A stretch of DNA of 64,000 bases from Anaerococcus marasmi (GTDB taxonomy: Bacteria > Bacillota > Clostridia > Tissierellales > Peptoniphilaceae): NCBI RefSeq assembly GCF_900290195.1, contig NZ_OLMF01000004.1:1477501-1541500 (forward strand). The letters are read 5' to 3'. Position 1 is the first letter of the stretch. Each line of letters starts with the position of its first letter. The notes beneath the pieces are model-generated. The model ran no database searches and was not told the origin of the DNA. It saw only the letters and a program-made list of their open reading frames with translations. Positions 18,164 to 28,448 of this stretch are shown here, one piece after another. Made by a program: the position numbers and the translations under genes.

Positions 18164-19540
18164 TTAATTTAGATAAGATTCGTATTCTTCGCTAGATTTT
18201 CTAATTCTTTCTGGATCTTTGAAGAAATCTTTGCTTAATTTTACAAGTACTGGGCTTAGGGCTATAAGGGCTATGAGATTTGGTATTGCCATGAGACCAT
18301 TTAGGATATTTGCCACAGTCCAGGCAAGGCCTAGGTCCATATTTGCTCCAAGGAAGACAAAGATTACATAGACTATCCTATAAGGGATGAGGGCTTTCTT
18401 GCCAAAGAGAAATACTATACTTACCTCTCCGTAGTAGGCCCAACCAAGGATAGTAGATAGGGCAAAAAGGCTTAGACCTATTGTTACAATCATAGGACCG
18501 AAGCTTGATCCGCTAGCAAAGGCCTTGGATACTAAGGCACTTGCATCGACATTTGCCCTTGTGTTAGCCCCGGTAGTAAGTATTACCAAGGCTGTCATGG
18601 TACAAATTATGATAGTATCGACAAAGACTTCTGTTATTCCCAAAAGTCCTTGGCGGATAGGGTGGTCGGTTTTGGCAGAAGCGTGGGCTATAGGAGATGA
18701 TCCAAGACCCGCTTCGTTGGTAAAGACTCCACGAGCGATGCCGGCACTTACTACAGACTTAATAGAAAGACCTGCAAATCCTCCTCCAAGAGATCTTGGG
18801 CTAAAGGCTCCTAGAAAGATGGATTTAAAGGCGGGAAGTATATTAGAATGATTTAGGACCAAGATGCTAATACACCCTCCTATATAAAGAATAGACATGA
18901 GGGGAACTAGTTTTTCTGTGACCTTGGATATGGAATTAATACCACCGACAATTACAATTGCCGCAATTATGCTTAGGATTATGCAAGTCGCTAGGGGATT
19001 GATATTTAAGTTTTCCTTAAGAACTCCTGCTATGGCGTTGGACTGGGTAGAGTTTCCTATACCGAAAACAGCAAGGCCAGAAAAGATCGCAAAGGCCTTG
19101 GCGAGTTTCTCATTTCCCATACCATTTTTAATATAATACATGGGTCCGCCCACAAAGCCCTTACCCTTCTTTTCTCTATACAAAACCGCAAGGCTTACCT
19201 CGGAAAACTTAGTTGCCATACCGAAAATTGCCGCAAGCCACATCCAAAATATAGCACCAGGTCCACCCAAGAGAATGGCGAGGGAAACTCCTACTATATT
19301 TCCTGTGCCAACTGTTCCTGCAAGGGCTGTTGCTAGAGCCTGAAATGGTGATATGTCGCCACTTTTGTGGTCGTGGTCTTTTTCGAAAATATTTCCCAAG
19401 GTATGCCTTAGGGCAAAGGATAGTTTCCTAAATTGAATGCCGCCTGTCTTAATACTTATGTAAATACCAGTTCCTAAGATGCCCACTATCAAAGGCAGAC
19501 CCCAGAGAAACTTATCAAAAGCTTTTAATAATTCTATCAT
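18164..19540 (-). CDS. AGCS family Na+:alanine/glycine symporter
   Basis: A 458-residue inner-membrane symporter importing alanine or glycine with Na+. Family signatures include GTGIYISIKTGGIQFR near the N-terminus, the stretch TALAGTVGTGNIVGV, GGPMYYI, and NEAGLGSSPIAHA in the central conserved region. Length and helix number are normal for AlsT/DagA-type proteins. It is monocistronic with its own promoter and fits the sodium-based transport theme of the window. Confidence 0.93.
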   Translation of the reverse strand: MIELLKAFDKFLWGLPLIVGILGTGIYISIKTGGIQFRKLSFALRHTLGNIFEKDHDHKSGDISPFQALATALAGTVGTGNIVGVSLAILLGGPGAIFWMWLAAIFGMATKFSEVSLAVLYREKKGKGFVGGPMYYIKNGMGNEKLAKAFAIFSGLAVFGIGNSTQSNAIAGVLKENLNINPLATCIILSIIAAIVIVGGINSISKVTEKLVPLMSILYIGGCISILVLNHSNILPAFKSIFLGAFSPRSLGGGFAGLSIKSVVSAGIARGVFTNEAGLGSSPIAHASAKTDHPIRQGLLGITEVFVDTIIICTMTALVILTTGANTRANVDASALVSKAFASGSSFGPMIVTIGLSLFALSTILGWAYYGEVSIVFLFGKKALIPYRIVYVIFVFLGANMDLGLAWTVANILNGLMAIPNLIALIALSPVLVKLSKDFFKDPERIRKSSEEYESYLN

Positions 19541-19565
19541 AAATCCTCCAAAATTTTATTTTATT

Positions 19566-19594
19566 ATTTTATCCCTAAATTTAAAAAAATACAA
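19566..19594 (-). promoter_or_regulatory. agcS promoter and upstream inverted repeat
   Basis: On the minus strand TTGTAT (19594-19589) and TAAAAT (19571-19566) are 17 bases apart. TGTAAAAATTTACA (19599-19612) lies just upstream of the -35 and is an inverted repeat. Confidence 0.5.
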
Positions 19595-19613
19595 TAGAAT
19601 GTAAAAATTTACA

Positions 19614-19651
19614 TAGAAAAATCCCTAGAAACTTTTACATCTCTAGGGATT
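19614..19651 (-). terminator. Terminator after the glycosyltransferase gene
   Basis: AATCCCTAG and CTAGGGATT form the stem (19620-19651); the T-run lies on the minus-strand 3' side. Confidence 0.8.
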
Positions 19652-19657
19652 GGTTTC

Positions 19658-20749
19658 TTATTTTATTAGATTTAGGTAAAATTCTGATAATCTTTCTGCA
19701 GTTTCTCTTATATCAAATCCTGCTTTTTTTATCATCTCGCTTGTATCTTCTCTTTGATAAGGGAGAGCCTTGTGAATTGCCTTTATCCATGGGTCTGTGC
19801 CCTGATCAATTGGGATAAATTCCACTAAATCTGTTATCTTGGAGTTTTTGTCTATGGTGTCTGCTAATAGACTCTTTAGCCCTGCGGCCTGGGCCTCTAT
19901 GGTAGATACTGCAAGTCCTTCGTAAAGAGACGGAAGGATAAAGATATCTATAGCTTGGAGGAGTTCGTTTACATAGCCGATAGAACCTAGAAAGATTACC
20001 TTATCTTCTATTCCTAAGTCTCTTACCTTTTTTTCTATCTCTTCTTTAAGATCTCCGACTCCTGCAAGAACTAGGAGATAATCGTCATCTTCCTTTAATA
20101 AGTCAGCAAATATATCAATTAGGAAGGAGTGGTTTTTTTGCTTGTTAAATCTTGCTATATGGCCTAAAACTTTTTTATCTGAGAATTCGAGTTTTTCTCT
20201 GATTTTAGCTCTTATGTCTGGATTGTAGGTGAAGTTTTCTACTTCGATGCCATTATCTATAACTGTAAAGTCTTTATCTCTACCGAACATCCAATATCCT
20301 GCATCGGATGAGCAGGCGAAGCGGTAGTCGGCCTTGGAATTAACGTTTTTGTTTAGGACATCCATAACTTTTCCCTTAAAGCCCGGTATGTTTTGGGTGT
20401 TGTGGCTATGGGCTATGGCAATTCTACCATTTTTCTTTGCCTCATCCATTACAAGAGATACGATAGATTCTTTGTGGCAGTGGACGATTTTGTATTCTGG
20501 GTGATCTTTTAGTAGTTTATCCCAGGCCTTCTTGTAGGTGAAGTGGTTGGTACCCTTGTAGTTTGGAACTCTGTAGACCTTCCCTCCGAGCTTTCTTACT
20601 TCTTCCTCGTAGGCCCCTTCTTCTTCGTGGTGGACTACGAAGTCAAATTGGATCTTACTTCTGTCTATATTTCTATAGATATTCATTACCAAAGTCTCGG
20701 CCCCTCCACGATTTAGGGTGCCAAAGACATGGAGTATTCTTTCTGTCAT
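19658..20749 (-). CDS. GT4-type glycosyltransferase
   Basis: A 363-residue GT-B fold glycosyltransferase. The N-terminal acceptor domain starts ILHVFGTLNRGGAETLVMN, typical of EpsF/CapM-like enzymes. The C-terminal donor domain has ARFNKQKNHSFLI, VIFLGSIGYVNELL and the E-x7-E motif in PSLYEGLAVSTIEAQAAGL. It probably adds a sugar to an envelope polysaccharide or lipid precursor; donor and acceptor are unknown. It follows the lipoprotein gene on the same strand by 10 bases, so the pair forms an operon, but no wider polysaccharide cluster is present. Confidence 0.88.
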   Translation of the reverse strand: MTERILHVFGTLNRGGAETLVMNIYRNIDRSKIQFDFVVHHEEEGAYEEEVRKLGGKVYRVPNYKGTNHFTYKKAWDKLLKDHPEYKIVHCHKESIVSLVMDEAKKNGRIAIAHSHNTQNIPGFKGKVMDVLNKNVNSKADYRFACSSDAGYWMFGRDKDFTVIDNGIEVENFTYNPDIRAKIREKLEFSDKKVLGHIARFNKQKNHSFLIDIFADLLKEDDDYLLVLAGVGDLKEEIEKKVRDLGIEDKVIFLGSIGYVNELLQAIDIFILPSLYEGLAVSTIEAQAAGLKSLLADTIDKNSKITDLVEFIPIDQGTDPWIKAIHKALPYQREDTSEMIKKAGFDIRETAERLSEFYLNLIK

Positions 20750-20759
20750 GATTTTCCTT

Positions 20760-21920
20760 TCAATTTTTCTTCTCTATACTTGATATAATGGACTTTGTCA
20801 TAATACTAGTCTGGTCATTGTCATTTAGAGGTCCTAGGATAAAAAACGTTACAAATTCATCCTTAGTCTCTATTACGACCTTATCTCCCTTGAGGGAATA
20901 AGACGCTAGATAAAGCCTTGAGCCGTTTCTTATGTAGGAGAGCTTGTTTATATCCCCCTTCTCGCTTACTCCATTTGTTACGATATTTATTGGATAGATT
21001 ATATCGCCTGAGTTAAGAGAGGATATTTCTTCGATACTTCTACCATCTTTCTCATCTACTTTGATTATAAGCTCTGATACTATTTCTCCATCTACCTTTG
21101 ATATATAGGCCCTGATGCCGTTTTTATCTTGGTTTAGGAGGAAGTTTTCTGGAATTTTGAATTTTATCTTTCCCATTTCTACCTCTTTTGTGGCAAAGAC
21201 ATTTATCTTATCTGTATAGTCGGTAAAGTCTTTGGCAATCTCCATAGGATCGTCGCTTTCCTTATACATGGCGATCAAGATATCGCTCATTATGTCTTTG
21301 GATTTCAAGCTTAGGTTTTTATCTTCAGTTATTGTGAAATGGATTATGGATGAAGGAGTTTTTACAAAAAAATGAGTAAGTCTTTGCTCACCCTTTTCGC
21401 TTATAAAGTAGGCTGAGTCGACATTGGTCATCTTATTTCTTATAGAATGGCTAATGATACTCTCCCCGCTATCTATGGTCTTTTCAGATAATTGACAAGC
21501 TTTTAAGATATCTTTTTGGCCCGAAATCTTAGTATTTGTCACTTCTTCAAAGCTTAAGAATATATTATAGGATGAGCTATAAGGGAAATCTATAATGTAT
21601 TTATCATCACTCTTACTCTTAAAGACCTTGCATCTTTCAGGGATTCTTATGTGCATGTTGGCAAAGATTATTTCCTTGTTATAGTCGAGATTTGTTAGTT
21701 CATTTTTCTCATAAGCCGAATTTGGATCGGTTTTAATATTTGCATAAAAGAAAGGTGCTGTAGATTTTAAGTAGAGGGCCTTATCTTCCTCAAATCCTGT
21801 CATTTTGTCGAAGGGATAGGCCAAGTTTATTTCATTTTCCGTAGTATTATTATCTTTAAAACCGCTATCGCAAGCGATTAAAAACATTGATATTGTAAGT
21901 ATTAGTAGTTTCTTAATCAT
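20760..21920 (-). CDS. Lipoprotein of unknown function
   Basis: An exported lipoprotein of about 386 residues: a hydrophobic signal ends in the lipobox LIAC followed by acidic, Asn-rich residues. The frame opens at 21938, but GAGG six bases before the ATG at 21920 marks that codon as the start. The mature part has alternating polar and beta-type segments, with no motif I recognise. It is co-transcribed with the glycosyltransferase and divergent from the V-ATPase operon. Confidence 0.7.
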   Translation of the reverse strand: MIKKLLILTISMFLIACDSGFKDNNTTENEINLAYPFDKMTGFEEDKALYLKSTAPFFYANIKTDPNSAYEKNELTNLDYNKEIIFANMHIRIPERCKVFKSKSDDKYIIDFPYSSSYNIFLSFEEVTNTKISGQKDILKACQLSEKTIDSGESIISHSIRNKMTNVDSAYFISEKGEQRLTHFFVKTPSSIIHFTITEDKNLSLKSKDIMSDILIAMYKESDDPMEIAKDFTDYTDKINVFATKEVEMGKIKFKIPENFLLNQDKNGIRAYISKVDGEIVSELIIKVDEKDGRSIEEISSLNSGDIIYPINIVTNGVSEKGDINKLSYIRNGSRLYLASYSLKGDKVVIETKDEFVTFFILGPLNDNDQTSIMTKSIISSIEKKN

Positions 21921-21962
21921 TCTTATCCTCAAAAACATGTTTAAAAATCTTATTTATCGGTT

Positions 21963-21997
21963 AATTATATCATATATAGGTATTTTATGATATAATT
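21963..21997. promoter_or_regulatory. Symmetric divergent promoters (lipoprotein gene / V-ATPase)
   Basis: A perfect 12-bp inverted repeat, AATTATATCATA (21963-21974) and TATGATATAATT (21986-21997), places an extended -10 (TGATATAAT) facing each way. The plus-strand -10 is TATAAT at 21991-21996 and the minus-strand one is at 21969-21964. Confidence 0.5.
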
Positions 21998-22023
21998 TTA
22001 ATAAGGCAAATAGGGGGTGAAAG

Positions 22024-22347
22024 ATGGCTGACGATATTTTATTGAAAGTCAAAGAGGCCGAAGATAAGGCTGATCAGACTATCGATAATGCAAAAATTAA
22101 AGCTCGTGAGATCATCGATCAAGCCAAAATTAAGGCAGATGATGAGTACAAACAAACAATCACGAGAGCGAAAGAAAAGGCAAAAATGATTCTTGAGGAT
22201 GCAGAAAAAGCTGCAAATAAAGACAAAGGGCCTACTATCGAAGAAGCTAAGGCTGATTCGGAAAAGCTTAAGAATCAAAGTAAAGATACTATAGATGGTA
22301 TTGTTAAATCTTTAAGTGAAAGGATTATAGAAAATGGCAATAGTTAA
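22024..22347 (+). CDS. ntpF: V-type ATPase peripheral-stalk subunit (G/H-like, NtpF)
   Basis: A 107-residue, almost entirely charged coiled-coil protein with heptad-like repeats (VKEAEDKADQTIDNAKIKA). It is the expected peripheral-stalk partner of subunit E and the usual first gene of bacterial V-ATPase operons. A strong GGGGGTGA site precedes the ATG. The 3' end overlaps the subunit I gene by 14 bases. The identity rests on coiled-coil character and position rather than a diagnostic motif. Confidence 0.8.
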   Translation: MADDILLKVKEAEDKADQTIDNAKIKAREIIDQAKIKADDEYKQTITRAKEKAKMILEDAEKAANKDKGPTIEEAKADSEKLKNQSKDTIDGIVKSLSERIIENGNS

Positions 22348-24274
22348 AATGAATAAGTTTAACTTGCTAGCTTTTAAATCCGAAAGGGATGACTTACTAA
22401 ATATCCTTCAAGCTTTTAACTATGTTCACTTTAACGATTTGGAAGAAGATGAGCAAAGATCCTATCTTTCTGAAGTTAGAAACACAGATCAACTTCAAAA
22501 AATCGACTCTAGTATAAACAAGGCCGATTATGTAATTAATCTTTTAGAAAATTACATGAAAGATAGGGACATCAAACCAGATACAAGTTTTACTGAACTT
22601 AGCTTAGAAGATGTAAAGAAAAAGGGGGCGAATTTCGACTTCGACCTTATATATGGCAAGATAAAAGACCTGGTAGGCCAAAGAGAGACGGCCCTAGGCC
22701 AAAGAAATGAGCTTACAAACAAAATAGAAGCTCTTAAGCCATGGAAGGATATAGATGTAGACATCCAAGAACTCTATGATTCTAAGAGAGTCTTTGTAGA
22801 GACAGGGACAATTTCTGATCAATTCTATGATTCGCTTGAAAAAGCCATAGTAGAAAGAAATCTAGAAAAGTCTCTAGTATACAAAGTATCTGAACTTGAT
22901 AAGACAAATTATATAGTTGCCCTATCAAGTATAGAAGAAAAGGAAGATCTAGTAGAACTTCTAAGAGAGTTCGGCTATAGCAGAGTTAAAATTAATTCAA
23001 CAAGCAAGATAGGAGAAGAAATCTATGACCTATCTGACAAACTCGAAGATAAAGAAAAATTAATTAAAAATCTCGAGAATGAAATCCTAGATTTCAAAAA
23101 ATACTTAAAGGACCTATATATTTACAAGGCCTATGTCCTAAATCTAAGAAGAAAGGAAGAATCAAGTGAATTTTTCCTAGAGACAGGGCTTATGAACGTT
23201 ATTGAAGGCTATGTTCCGGTAGACGCTACTGAGAGATTCAAGAAAGATATTAAAAATGTTTTAGGTGATGCCTACATACTTGATATCGAAGAAGCCGATA
23301 AGGAAGATAGCTGTGTTCCAATAATACTTGAGAATAATAAATTGGTCGATCCTTATGAGGAGGTTGTAAAGACCTACTCACTTCCAAAATACAACGAAGT
23401 AGATCCAAGTGGACTTGTAGCAATATTTTATACAATATTTACAGGTTTCATGATAGGAGACTTAGGCTATGGGGCCCTTGCAACTATAGCAATATTACTT
23501 GCCCTTAAGCTAAAGAAGTTCCCACCATCTACCGAGAAGAACTTGAGATTATTCCTTAGAATTTCTCTTTCTGCATGTGTATTTGGAGTTATATTTGGAT
23601 CAGTATTTGGTGGAATAATAGATGTACCATTTGGTTTAATAGATCCAGCGACAGACATCAACGAGCTTATAGTGATGAGCTTGGTAATAGGAGCTGTTTC
23701 ACTATTCGTCGCTTTAGCTGTAAAAGCTTATATGTATATCAGAGACGGAAAGCCAATGGATGCCATGTATGATGTAGGATTTATGTATATGGCTGTAGGC
23801 GGAGCGGTAGCTTTAGCCTTGACTAAAAACCCTATAGCAAAATGGGTTATGATTATTGGTATTTTGGGAATATTCCTCTTTTCTGGTAGAGAAGCTAAAT
23901 CTATCGGAGGAAGGATTGGATCAGGTTTCTATGAAGTCTATGGGCTTACAAGTTGGATAGGAGATTTCGTATCCTTCCTAAGACTTATGGCCCTAGTATT
24001 ATCAGGAAGCTTCGTGGCTTATTCTGTAAACCTAATTGTAGACTTGGTCGCAGGTAATGGTTCAATCGGAGGAATCATAGCTGGAATTATAATATTTGTT
24101 GTATTCCAACTATTTAACATGTTCCTATCTTATCTATCAGCCTATGTACACGGTCTAAGACTTATATATGTAGAGATGTTTAATAAATTTTATGAAGGTG
24201 GCGGAGTTAAGTTCCGTGAGATGATTGAAGATACAAAATTTGTCAAAATATTAAGAGGAGGAGACAATGAGTAA
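22334..24274 (+). CDS. ntpI: V-type ATPase subunit I (a subunit)
   Basis: The 646-residue stator protein carries the ion half-channels. The N-terminal 330 residues are hydrophilic and coiled-coil rich and link to the peripheral stalk. The C-terminal half has about seven to eight membrane helices, with FMIGDLGYGAL at the first helix and SFLRLMALVLSGSFVAYSVN late in the protein, which holds the key Arg facing the proteolipid ring. Its start overlaps ntpF and its end overlaps ntpK, showing tight coupling. Confidence 0.95.
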   Translation: MAIVKMNKFNLLAFKSERDDLLNILQAFNYVHFNDLEEDEQRSYLSEVRNTDQLQKIDSSINKADYVINLLENYMKDRDIKPDTSFTELSLEDVKKKGANFDFDLIYGKIKDLVGQRETALGQRNELTNKIEALKPWKDIDVDIQELYDSKRVFVETGTISDQFYDSLEKAIVERNLEKSLVYKVSELDKTNYIVALSSIEEKEDLVELLREFGYSRVKINSTSKIGEEIYDLSDKLEDKEKLIKNLENEILDFKKYLKDLYIYKAYVLNLRRKEESSEFFLETGLMNVIEGYVPVDATERFKKDIKNVLGDAYILDIEEADKEDSCVPIILENNKLVDPYEEVVKTYSLPKYNEVDPSGLVAIFYTIFTGFMIGDLGYGALATIAILLALKLKKFPPSTEKNLRLFLRISLSACVFGVIFGSVFGGIIDVPFGLIDPATDINELIVMSLVIGAVSLFVALAVKAYMYIRDGKPMDAMYDVGFMYMAVGGAVALALTKNPIAKWVMIIGILGIFLFSGREAKSIGGRIGSGFYEVYGLTSWIGDFVSFLRLMALVLSGSFVAYSVNLIVDLVAGNGSIGGIIAGIIIFVVFQLFNMFLSYLSAYVHGLRLIYVEMFNKFYEGGGVKFREMIEDTKFVKILRGGDNE

Positions 24275-24737
24275 TTTTTTAGTTGAAAATGGTGGTTTAG
24301 TATTTGCAGTTCTAGCAGCAGCAATCGCTACATTCCTATCAGGAATGGGTTCTGCAAAAGGTACAGGTATGACAGGTGAAGCGACAGCAGCACTTACAGT
24401 AGAAGAGCCAGAAAAGTTTGGTAAGGCACTTATCTTACAACTTCTACCAGGTACTCAAGGTCTTTACGGATTCGTAATTGGTTTCTTTATCTTCCAACAA
24501 ATTACAGGTGGAGATATCGATACAGCAAAAGGTCTTTACCTACTAATGGCAGCACTTCCTGTAGGAATAGTAGGATATCACTCAGCAATATCTCAAGGTA
24601 GAGTAGCTGTAGCAGGTGTAAACATCTTAGCTAAAAAAGAAGATGAGTTCATCAAGGGTGTAATCTATTCTGTAATGGTTGAGCTATATGCTATCCTTGG
24701 ATTCGTTATATCACTACTACTTGTACTAAACGCTTAA
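24267..24737 (+). CDS. ntpK: V-type ATPase proteolipid subunit K, Na+-type
   Basis: The rotor-ring subunit, 156 residues with four helices (duplicated hairpins). The Na+-site residues known from Enterococcus hirae NtpK are present: LPGTQGLY (Leu60, Thr63, Gln64, Tyr67), Gln110 in SAISQG, and the essential carboxylate Glu139 in MVELYAILG. This predicts Na+ rather than H+ coupling. A GAGGAGGAG ribosome site supports the high expression expected for a ring subunit. Confidence 0.95.
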   Translation: MSNFLVENGGLVFAVLAAAIATFLSGMGSAKGTGMTGEATAALTVEEPEKFGKALILQLLPGTQGLYGFVIGFFIFQQITGGDIDTAKGLYLLMAALPVGIVGYHSAISQGRVAVAGVNILAKKEDEFIKGVIYSVMVELYAILGFVISLLLVLNA

Positions 24738-24752
24738 TATTAGGATAAGATT

Positions 24753-25304
24753 ATGGATAATCTTGAATTAATATTACAAAGCATAAGAGAAAAAGCGGAA
24801 AAAGAAGAAAATCAAATACTAGAAAAAAGTCAAGAAGAAGCTAAGACTATCCTAGAAGATATGGAAACTAAGGCTAAGAAAGAAGCTGATAAAATCTTAG
24901 CTGATGCTAAAAAAGAAGCTGACCTAACTCTATCAAATGAAAAGGTCTCTGCCAAAAGAGAAGCAAGAGATATCATTATATCCGGCAAGAACTCAGCCAT
25001 AGAAAGTGTTTTAGATAAGCTTTTAGTAAGCTTAAAATCTATGGACGAAGCGTCTTATAAGAATTACGTCCTAAATACTTTGAAAAACTCAAATATAGAA
25101 AAAGGCGAGATCCTCCTAGAAGATAGGTTTAAGGATTCTTTAAGCCTTGCTGATTTAGGAAATCTTAAGATCTCAGATGAGACAGTTGACGAAGGCTTCA
25201 TCGTTAGAGATGGTAAGATAGAATATGACAATAGATTTTCTTCATTGATCAAATACAAAAGCGACGATATTAAAAAACAAATATCAGATATTCTATTTAA
25301 GTGA
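24753..25304 (+). CDS. ntpE: V-type ATPase subunit E
   Basis: A 183-residue peripheral-stalk subunit: a long charged N-terminal helix (about 1-100) and a small globular C-terminal domain that caps the catalytic head. The highly charged heptad-like N-terminus and the position between K and C fit the family. No unusual feature was found. Confidence 0.88.
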   Translation: MDNLELILQSIREKAEKEENQILEKSQEEAKTILEDMETKAKKEADKILADAKKEADLTLSNEKVSAKREARDIIISGKNSAIESVLDKLLVSLKSMDEASYKNYVLNTLKNSNIEKGEILLEDRFKDSLSLADLGNLKISDETVDEGFIVRDGKIEYDNRFSSLIKYKSDDIKKQISDILFK

Positions 25305-25313
25305 GGTGATTAG

Positions 25314-26375
25314 ATGAATAAAGATGACTATATAAGCGCATCTATTTCAACGAGAATGTATGAAAAAAACCTCCTTACAAGGACTGACCTTGAAAGACTC
25401 AACGATTATGACTCTCTAAGAGATGTTTTAAATCAACTAAACGAAACAATCTACAGGGGACCTATCAACGATCTCGACAGGCCAGAAGAATATGAGAAAA
25501 TTCTAAAAGATGAATTAAAAAGAGTCTACAAAGCAATTGAGGATATAGCTCCTGACAAGGAGATAATAGATTATATGAAGGAGAAATATATCTTCCACAA
25601 TCTTAAAGTTTTAGTAAAGGAATTAATCCAAGAGAAGGACTACTCTTCTCTTTACCTAGAGATGGGAGATATTGACCTAGCATATATCAAGAAAAACCTC
25701 ATCAAAGAAGATAGGAAGAGTGACTTTTTTGATAAAGTGGCAAGTCTTACTTCTGATGAAGATAGCCTAGGGAAAGACGCAAGAGATTTATACCTAGACT
25801 ATGCCCAAAAGGCCCTATCTTACTACCAAGAGACTAAAAATCCTCAAGATATAGATATAAGCCTAGATAAGTCCTATTATGAGAAACTCTTACTAGATGC
25901 GAAAGCTCTAGATTTAGATACTCTGATAGACTTTACTAGAGAAACAATTGATTTGATAAATCTTAAGAGCCTTCTTAGAGTTAAAAGCCAAGGAGAAGAT
26001 ATGGAAACTCTTGAAAAGATTCTTATAGAAGGCGGCTTTGTTGAGCCTATTAAGTTTAAGGAATATTTTTCTTACGAGATTAACCAACTTATAGGAAGTC
26101 TTTCTAATGCCAAAATCGGGAATTACGTTAAGGACAGCCTAAATGATGATCTTAATCTCGATGATAATATCCTAGCTCTAGAAAAGGCCATAGATTCTCA
26201 TATGACTGATTATACGAGAGATTCTAAGATGATAACTTTTGGTCCAGAAGTCCTAATGAATTATGTAATATCTAAGGAAACTGAGATCAAGAACTTGAGG
26301 ATTCTTCTCGTATCCAAACTCAATAAGTTGGATAAAGAATTTACTTTAGAAAAGTTGAGGAAATCTTATGTATAA
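25314..26375 (+). CDS. ntpC: V-type ATPase subunit C (d-type)
   Basis: A 353-residue helical protein of the V-ATPase C/d family (AC39-like), which joins the central stalk to the proteolipid ring. It begins [18 protein letters not shown], with the YISARIRAME-like start common in archaeal and bacterial members. It has an AGGTGAT ribosome site that overlaps the end of ntpE, and its 3' end overlaps the subunit F gene by 8 bases. Confidence 0.9.
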   Translation: MNKDDYISASISTRMYEKNLLTRTDLERLNDYDSLRDVLNQLNETIYRGPINDLDRPEEYEKILKDELKRVYKAIEDIAPDKEIIDYMKEKYIFHNLKVLVKELIQEKDYSSLYLEMGDIDLAYIKKNLIKEDRKSDFFDKVASLTSDEDSLGKDARDLYLDYAQKALSYYQETKNPQDIDISLDKSYYEKLLLDAKALDLDTLIDFTRETIDLINLKSLLRVKSQGEDMETLEKILIEGGFVEPIKFKEYFSYEINQLIGSLSNAKIGNYVKDSLNDDLNLDDNILALEKAIDSHMTDYTRDSKMITFGPEVLMNYVISKETEIKNLRILLVSKLNKLDKEFTLEKLRKSYV

Positions 26376-26679
26376 GGTAGCAGTAATAGGAGATAAGGAC
26401 TCAATCCTTGCATTCAAGGCATTGGGTGTTGAAGTATATACAGCAATAGATGGGACTGATGCAAAAAAGACAATCAAAGATTTGGCTAAGAAAGAATTCG
26501 GTGTGATATTTATCACAGAAGATTTAGCCAAAGAGATTCCATCTACAATTGACAAATATAGAGAAGAAATGACTCCAGCCATTATCCTAATCCCATCAAA
26601 CAAGGGATCAATGGGAATAGGCTTAGCTGATATCAACAAGTCTGTTGAGAAGGCTGTAGGAGCAAACATTCTAGATTAA
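26368..26679 (+). CDS. ntpG: V-type ATPase subunit F (NtpG in Enterococcus naming)
   Basis: A small 103-residue central-stalk subunit. The start [22 protein letters not shown] is the family signature, and [14 protein letters not shown] follows near the middle. It couples subunit D rotation to the head. It is translationally coupled to ntpC by the overlap and followed 11 bases later by ntpA. Confidence 0.92.
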   Translation: MYKVAVIGDKDSILAFKALGVEVYTAIDGTDAKKTIKDLAKKEFGVIFITEDLAKEIPSTIDKYREEMTPAIILIPSNKGSMGIGLADINKSVEKAVGANILD

Positions 26680-26690
26680 AGGAGCTTAAT

Positions 26691-28448
26691 TTGAATAAAG
26701 GTAAAATTACAAAGGTATCTGGACCATTGATAGAAGCTAGCGGCTTATCTGACGCTAATATCTACGATGTGGTTGAGGTATCAAAAGATAAGCTCATCGG
26801 CGAAATAATTGAGATGAGAGGTGATGTTGCCAGTATCCAAGTCTACGAGGAAACAACAGGGATAGGCCCTGGAGACGAGGTAGTCTCTACTGGACATCCT
26901 CTTTCAGTAGAACTTGGACCAGGAATGCTTGAGAAGATGTACGATGGGATCCAAAGACCTCTTGAGAAACTTCAAGATTTGGCAGGAGAATTCCTAGAAA
27001 GAGGTGTAACAAGCACAGCCCTTGATAGGGAAAAGACTTGGGAATTTAACCCAACAGCAAGTGTTTCCGACAAGGTTGAATCAGGCGATATCCTAGGCGA
27101 AGTTGAAGAGACTAGTGTTATCACCCACAAAATCATGGTTCCAATCGGCATATCAGGAACAATCAAAGACATTAAAGCTGGCGAGTTTACAGTCGATGAA
27201 ACAATAGCGATAATAGAGACAGAAGATGGCGATAAAGAAGTAAGCATGCTTCAAAAATGGCCAGTAAGACAGGCTCGTCCTTCAAAAAGGAAAATCGATC
27301 CAGACGAACCACTAATTACAGGTCAAAGGGTTATAGATACCTTCTTCCCAGTTGCTAAGGGAGGTACAGCAGCAATTCCTGGACCATTCGGTTCTGGTAA
27401 GACTGTAGTCCAACACCAGATAGCAAAGTTTGCCGACGCTGACATAGTAATCTATGTAGGTTGTGGTGAGCGTGGAAACGAGATGACTGACGTACTTAAC
27501 GAATTCCCTGAACTAATAGATCCAAAAACAGGCGAATCAATCATGAAACGTACAGTTCTTATAGCAAACACTTCAAACATGCCAGTAGCAGCCCGTGAGG
27601 CAAGTATCTACACAGGAGTTACTCTTGCAGAATACTTTAGAGATATGGGCTATAACGTAGCTATGATGGCAGATTCTACATCTAGATGGGCAGAAGCCCT
27701 CCGTGAGATGAGTGGTCGTCTTGAAGAGATGCCAGGAGATGAAGGATTCCCTGCTTATCTTGCAAGTAGGATCGCAGACTTTTACGAAAGAGCAGGAAAG
27801 GTTGAAGTTTTAGGATCAAGAAATGATATAGGTTCCCTATCAGTAATAGGAGCAGTAAGCCCTCCAGGAGGAGACTTATCAGAGCCTGTTACCCAAGCGA
27901 CCCTTCGTATAGTTAAGGTCTTCTGGGGACTAGATTACGACCTATCCTACCAAAGACACTTCCCAGCTATAAACTGGCTATCATCTTATTCTTTATATCA
28001 AGACAAGATGGATAAATATATAGATAGTGAAGTGGACGAAGAATTCTCCAAAAACAGGAAGAGATCTATGAGTCTACTCCAACAAGAATCAGGACTTCAA
28101 GAAGTCGTAAGGCTAGTAGGACGTGACGCCCTATCTGATGACGATAAATTAAAACTTGACGTTACCAAGTCAATCAGAGAGGACTACCTCCAACAAAACG
28201 CCTTCCACGATGTAGATACTTATTGTTCACTAAGAAAGCAAGATAAGATGCTTGATACTATTCTTTACAATTACGATAAGTCACTAGAAGCCTTATCTAA
28301 TGGCGTAGAGCTAGAAGAAATTGAGAAACTTCCAGTTCGTGAGAAGATAACAAGACTAAAACTAATCTCAGAAGATGACTTAGGAAATATCGAAGAGATT
28401 AGAAGTGAAATTGATAAGCAAATTGAAGAGCTTATAAGGGAGGCATAA
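26691..28448 (+). CDS. ntpA: V-type ATPase catalytic subunit A
   Basis: The catalytic, ATP-hydrolysing subunit, 585 residues. The start is a TTG with GGAG upstream; the N-terminus [18 protein letters not shown] matches family members, so no other start is needed. Walker A is GPFGSGKT at about 231-238, followed by [11 protein letters not shown] and the [13 protein letters not shown] region. It has the long insertion that separates V-type A from F-type beta subunits and no intein. The stop overlaps the ntpB ATG by one base. Confidence 0.96.
   Translation: MNKGKITKVSGPLIEASGLSDANIYDVVEVSKDKLIGEIIEMRGDVASIQVYEETTGIGPGDEVVSTGHPLSVELGPGMLEKMYDGIQRPLEKLQDLAGEFLERGVTSTALDREKTWEFNPTASVSDKVESGDILGEVEETSVITHKIMVPIGISGTIKDIKAGEFTVDETIAIIETEDGDKEVSMLQKWPVRQARPSKRKIDPDEPLITGQRVIDTFFPVAKGGTAAIPGPFGSGKTVVQHQIAKFADADIVIYVGCGERGNEMTDVLNEFPELIDPKTGESIMKRTVLIANTSNMPVAAREASIYTGVTLAEYFRDMGYNVAMMADSTSRWAEALREMSGRLEEMPGDEGFPAYLASRIADFYERAGKVEVLGSRNDIGSLSVIGAVSPPGGDLSEPVTQATLRIVKVFWGLDYDLSYQRHFPAINWLSSYSLYQDKMDKYIDSEVDEEFSKNRKRSMSLLQQESGLQEVVRLVGRDALSDDDKLKLDVTKSIREDYLQQNAFHDVDTYCSLRKQDKMLDTILYNYDKSLEALSNGVELEEIEKLPVREKITRLKLISEDDLGNIEEIRSEIDKQIEELIREA

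Noticed and set aside
26691-28448. Intein or insertion in V-ATPase subunit A
   Set aside because: 585 residues is the normal length, and the P-loop region is uninterrupted.
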